A stretch of DNA of 64,000 bases, taken from contig NZ_VWRQ01000001.1 of NCBI RefSeq assembly GCF_008635795.1, positions 429,829 to 493,828 on the forward strand, in the 5' to 3' direction. Positions 62,216-64,000 of the stretch are shown here, in pieces. Under the pieces are notes generated by a model. It did no database searches. It was not told the DNA's origin and saw nothing but the letters and a program-made list of their open reading frames with translations. Position numbers and translations under genes: made by a program. Position 1 is the stretch's first letter. Every line of letters begins with the position of its first letter. This stretch comes from Paenibacillus tepidiphilus (lineage in GTDB: Bacteria > Bacillota > Bacilli > Paenibacillales > Paenibacillaceae).

Positions 62216-62252
62216 AGAGCCGTGGATCAGATGATGATCTGCGGCTCTTTTT
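62216..62252 (+). terminator. Terminator in the rtcB leader
   Basis: AGAGCCGTGGATCA (62216-62229) pairs over its whole length with TGATCTGCGGCTCT (62235-62248), two of the pairs being wobble pairs, and TTTTT follows. It lies 78 bp before the rtcB start codon, so rtcB transcription from the promoter at 61983 must read through it. Confidence 0.85.
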
Positions 62253-62329
62253 GGCGTACACGGAATTGTACTGATGACAGCGATGAACGATAAAGAACTT
62301 TGAATTGGGAAAGGAAATGAATAATCCGT

Positions 62330-63781
62330 ATGAATAACATGCAGCAATCAGCCGGCCAGGACTGGCCGCGTTACAAACATGAGGTCGCTCTTCCCGGCGG
62401 CGATCTGACGGTATATGCGAGCGATGAACTCTTCGCCGGACTTGACTATAAAGTGCTCGAAATGGCGAACAACAACTTACAGATTCCCGGAATTGAGTAT
62501 ATGAGCTACACCCCCGATGTCCATGTGGGCGTCGGCACCTGTATCGGAACGACGGCCGTATGGGATGCGGCGGAAGGCTATGTGTCCCCGTCCATTGTCG
62601 GCAGCGACATCGGCTGCGGGATGCGGGTGCATCTGACCACTCTGCATAAGGACGATCTGCGCGATGTGAAGCTGCGGCGCAAGCTGGTCCGGGCGATTGA
62701 ACGCTATCTGCCGATGGAGGCGCAGCAGCGGGGAACCTACAGCGACATCCGGCTGGAGAACATCGTGAAGAAGGGACTGCACGGGCTGCCGAACAAATAC
62801 TTGCCGGACAGCTACACGCCGAAGAAATCGACCAGTCTGAGCCATGTGGAGATCGGCAAGCTGGCCTTCAATGAAGAGGTTCTGAATGAGCTGCCCGAGC
62901 TGGCCTGGCACCGGGGGCACCGGCAGCTCGGAACACTGGGCGGCGGGAATCATTTCGTGGAGATCCAGGCAATTGAGATTGCCGATGAACAACGCGAGGT
63001 GGCCGAAGCCTGGGGACTTCGGGACGGCCAGATTGCCGTCATGATCCACTCCGGCTCACGGGCCTGGGGCGGCATGGTTAACCAGTTCTGCACACCGGCC
63101 TTTGCCAAGGTGATGGGGAAGCTGGGGCTGGGCAGCGCCGATCCGCGCCTGATCTATGCTCCGCTCTCCCATCCCGAGGCGCAGCGGTATGTCCAGCTGA
63201 TGTACTCGGCGCTGAACTATGCAGTCGTGAACCGGCATCTGATCGCTTATGCCGTGCGGGAAGGCTTCCGCGATGTGTTCGGCACGAAATGCGAGCTCAA
63301 GACGCTCTACGATCTGATGCACAACTACGCCTGGGAGGAAGAGACGCCGCAGGGGCGGAAGTTCGTGCACCGCAAGGGAGCGACCCGGGCCCTGCCGGCC
63401 GGCCATCCGGACAATCCGCGGCCTTACGCGGAGACGGGGCATCCGGCCCTGATCCCAGGTTCGATGGGAACCGCCTCGTATATAATGGCCGGGCAGAATG
63501 GCGGAGCAGCCAATTATTATTCCATCTGCCACGGGGCGGGCCGTGCACGCTCGCGTTCGGCTACGAAGCGACTGGTGTCGGTCCATGATTTCTCCCGTGC
63601 GATGAAGGTCGGCAGGGAGGATGAGATCGTCGTCAACCAGCATTCGCTGGAAGCCATCCTCGACGAATCGCCGCAGGCTTATAAGAATGTGGATGAAATT
63701 ATCGAAAGTGTCACAGGCGCGGGGCTGGCGGCAGTAGTAGCGAAATGCGTGCCGCTTGCAGCGATTAAGGGGACGAAGTAA
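62330..63781 (+). CDS. rtcB: RNA-splicing ligase RtcB
   Basis: A 483-residue GTP- and Mn-dependent ligase that joins 2',3'-cyclic phosphate (or 3'-phosphate) to 5'-OH RNA ends. G-S-D-I-G-C-G-M holds metal ligands Asp93 and Cys96; G-G-G-N-H-F and H-S-G-S-R follow; the GMP-accepting His401 is in C-H-G-A-G-R. It is of the shorter bacterial type. No archease or RtcA gene is adjacent. The start at 62330 is 15 bp from AAAGG; a six-codon frame from 62317 overlaps it and may couple translation. Confidence 0.93.
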   Translation: MNNMQQSAGQDWPRYKHEVALPGGDLTVYASDELFAGLDYKVLEMANNNLQIPGIEYMSYTPDVHVGVGTCIGTTAVWDAAEGYVSPSIVGSDIGCGMRVHLTTLHKDDLRDVKLRRKLVRAIERYLPMEAQQRGTYSDIRLENIVKKGLHGLPNKYLPDSYTPKKSTSLSHVEIGKLAFNEEVLNELPELAWHRGHRQLGTLGGGNHFVEIQAIEIADEQREVAEAWGLRDGQIAVMIHSGSRAWGGMVNQFCTPAFAKVMGKLGLGSADPRLIYAPLSHPEAQRYVQLMYSALNYAVVNRHLIAYAVREGFRDVFGTKCELKTLYDLMHNYAWEEETPQGRKFVHRKGATRALPAGHPDNPRPYAETGHPALIPGSMGTASYIMAGQNGGAANYYSICHGAGRARSRSATKRLVSVHDFSRAMKVGREDEIVVNQHSLEAILDESPQAYKNVDEIIESVTGAGLAAVVAKCVPLAAIKGTK

Positions 63782-63914
63782 TGGAGAATAAACAGATGAC
63801 AATGAACCGGAGTATGAAGAATAATTTTATATATGAATCTAACACGGAGACGGCCGGACTGATCAAGGGCTATGATGTCTACGCCCGCCTGGTAGGCGGC
63901 ATTCTGGAAGCAGC
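63781..63914 (+). pseudogene. Start of an unrecognised gene, cut by a group II intron
   Basis: An ATG at 63781 overlaps the rtcB stop codon (TAATG), so this gene is read with rtcB. About 44 codons are visible before the intron sequence begins; the peptide has T-A-G-L-I-K-G-Y-D-V-Y-A-R-L and is not enough to name a family. Read on, the frame meets TGA inside the intron. If the intron splices, the gene may still be functional; the rest lies outside the window. Confidence 0.55.
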
Positions 63915-64000
63915 GTGCCCAGCTAAGCACGCAATCTCTAGCCGGTGAAAGTCCGGTCGCGGGAGGGGCCAAGCCCCCGCGTAGCTAGGATGCCTGCGCA
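63915..64000 (+). mobile_element. 5' end of a group II intron
   Basis: GTGCC at 63915 begins a set of nested helices typical of group II intron domain I: GTGC with GCAC (63927-63930), CTAGC with GCTAG (63974-63978), CCGG-TGAAAGT-CCGG (63942-63956) and CGCGGG-type arms closing near 63981. The GTG-beginning and GGTGAAAGTCC phrase are familiar from bacterial group II introns with reverse transcriptases. The element continues past the right edge, so its protein and 3' end are not seen. Confidence 0.8.

Larger units (their letters stand above)
62019..62252 (+). ncRNA. Structured leader or small RNA with terminator, upstream of rtcB
   Basis: A predicted transcript of about 235 nt from the promoter at 61983 to a strong terminator. 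It holds a bulged stem (62036-62048 with 62091-62103), a hairpin CTATACCG/CGGTATAG (62131-62138 with 62151-62158), GGCC-GTGA-GGCC (62183-62194) and the terminator. CGGCT (62194-62198) can pair with AGCCG (62218-62222), an alternative that would break the terminator. It matches no riboswitch or RNA class I know. The RNA could be a leader that controls rtcB or a free small RNA. Confidence 0.6.

Overview
This is a GC-rich, densely coded bacterial chromosome segment. Low-GC Gram-positive style ribosome binding sites (AGGAGG-type), TTG/GTG starts, intrinsic terminators with T-tracts, YesM/YesN two-component genes, LuxS, a YqkE-like protein and a probable sigma-B promoter point to Bacillota. Gene content and codon use fit Paenibacillus best; this is inferred from family knowledge, not from a search.

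Layout. (1) 1-9.7 kb: end of a Tad/Flp-like pilus or secretion cluster: TadB- and TadC-like membrane proteins, three tiny paralogous one-helix proteins, two pseudopilin-like proteins, and three secreted proteins, two of them very large with PKD-like repeats. (2) 9.8-18.4 kb: housekeeping genes (NlpC/P60-like hydrolase, transketolase, PpnP, a GNAT enzyme, a beta-hydroxyacid dehydrogenase, glucose-6-phosphate isomerase, YigZ, a TetR regulator, YjbQ). (3) 18.5-22.6 kb: sulfate ABC operon cysT-cysW-cysA-sbp, with three 66-bp hairpin repeats before sbp. (4) 22.7-30.8 kb: PhnP-like hydrolase, LuxS, an ABC exporter, a 591-bp element with terminal inverted repeats and no transposase, a Cof-type HAD phosphatase, an EamA permease, a DUF457 protein and a lipoate ligase. 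(5) 31.1-35.4 kb and 48.8-53.1 kb: two blocks of late cobalamin genes (cobD, cbiZ, cbiB, cobC; cobT, cobU, cobS, cobQ), which together cover adenosylcobinamide salvage and nucleotide-loop assembly. (6) 36.1-44.1 kb: YesM/YesN two-component system, a sugar ABC importer and a GH43 glycosidase, a self-contained oligosaccharide uptake locus. (7) 44.2-48.6 kb: small stress-type membrane protein, MocR-type regulator, D-Ala-D-Ala ligase, aminotransferase. (8) 53.1-61.9 kb: YnfA-like protein, repeats, chemoreceptor, a preQ1-riboswitch-controlled queuosine precursor transporter, M24 peptidase, a PQQ-type sugar dehydrogenase lipoprotein, an SDR, a GNAT, an HxlR regulator and a YqkE-like protein. (9) 62-64 kb: a structured leader with its own promoter and terminator, rtcB RNA ligase, and a following gene cut by the 5' end of a group II intron that runs off the window.

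The most unusual signals are the leader RNA before rtcB, the inverted-repeat element at 26.1-26.7 kb, families of short repeats with 51-52 bp spacing, and in-frame minisatellites that have lengthened three enzymes (CobC, Ddl, CobQ). No CRISPR array, rRNA or tRNA gene was seen.
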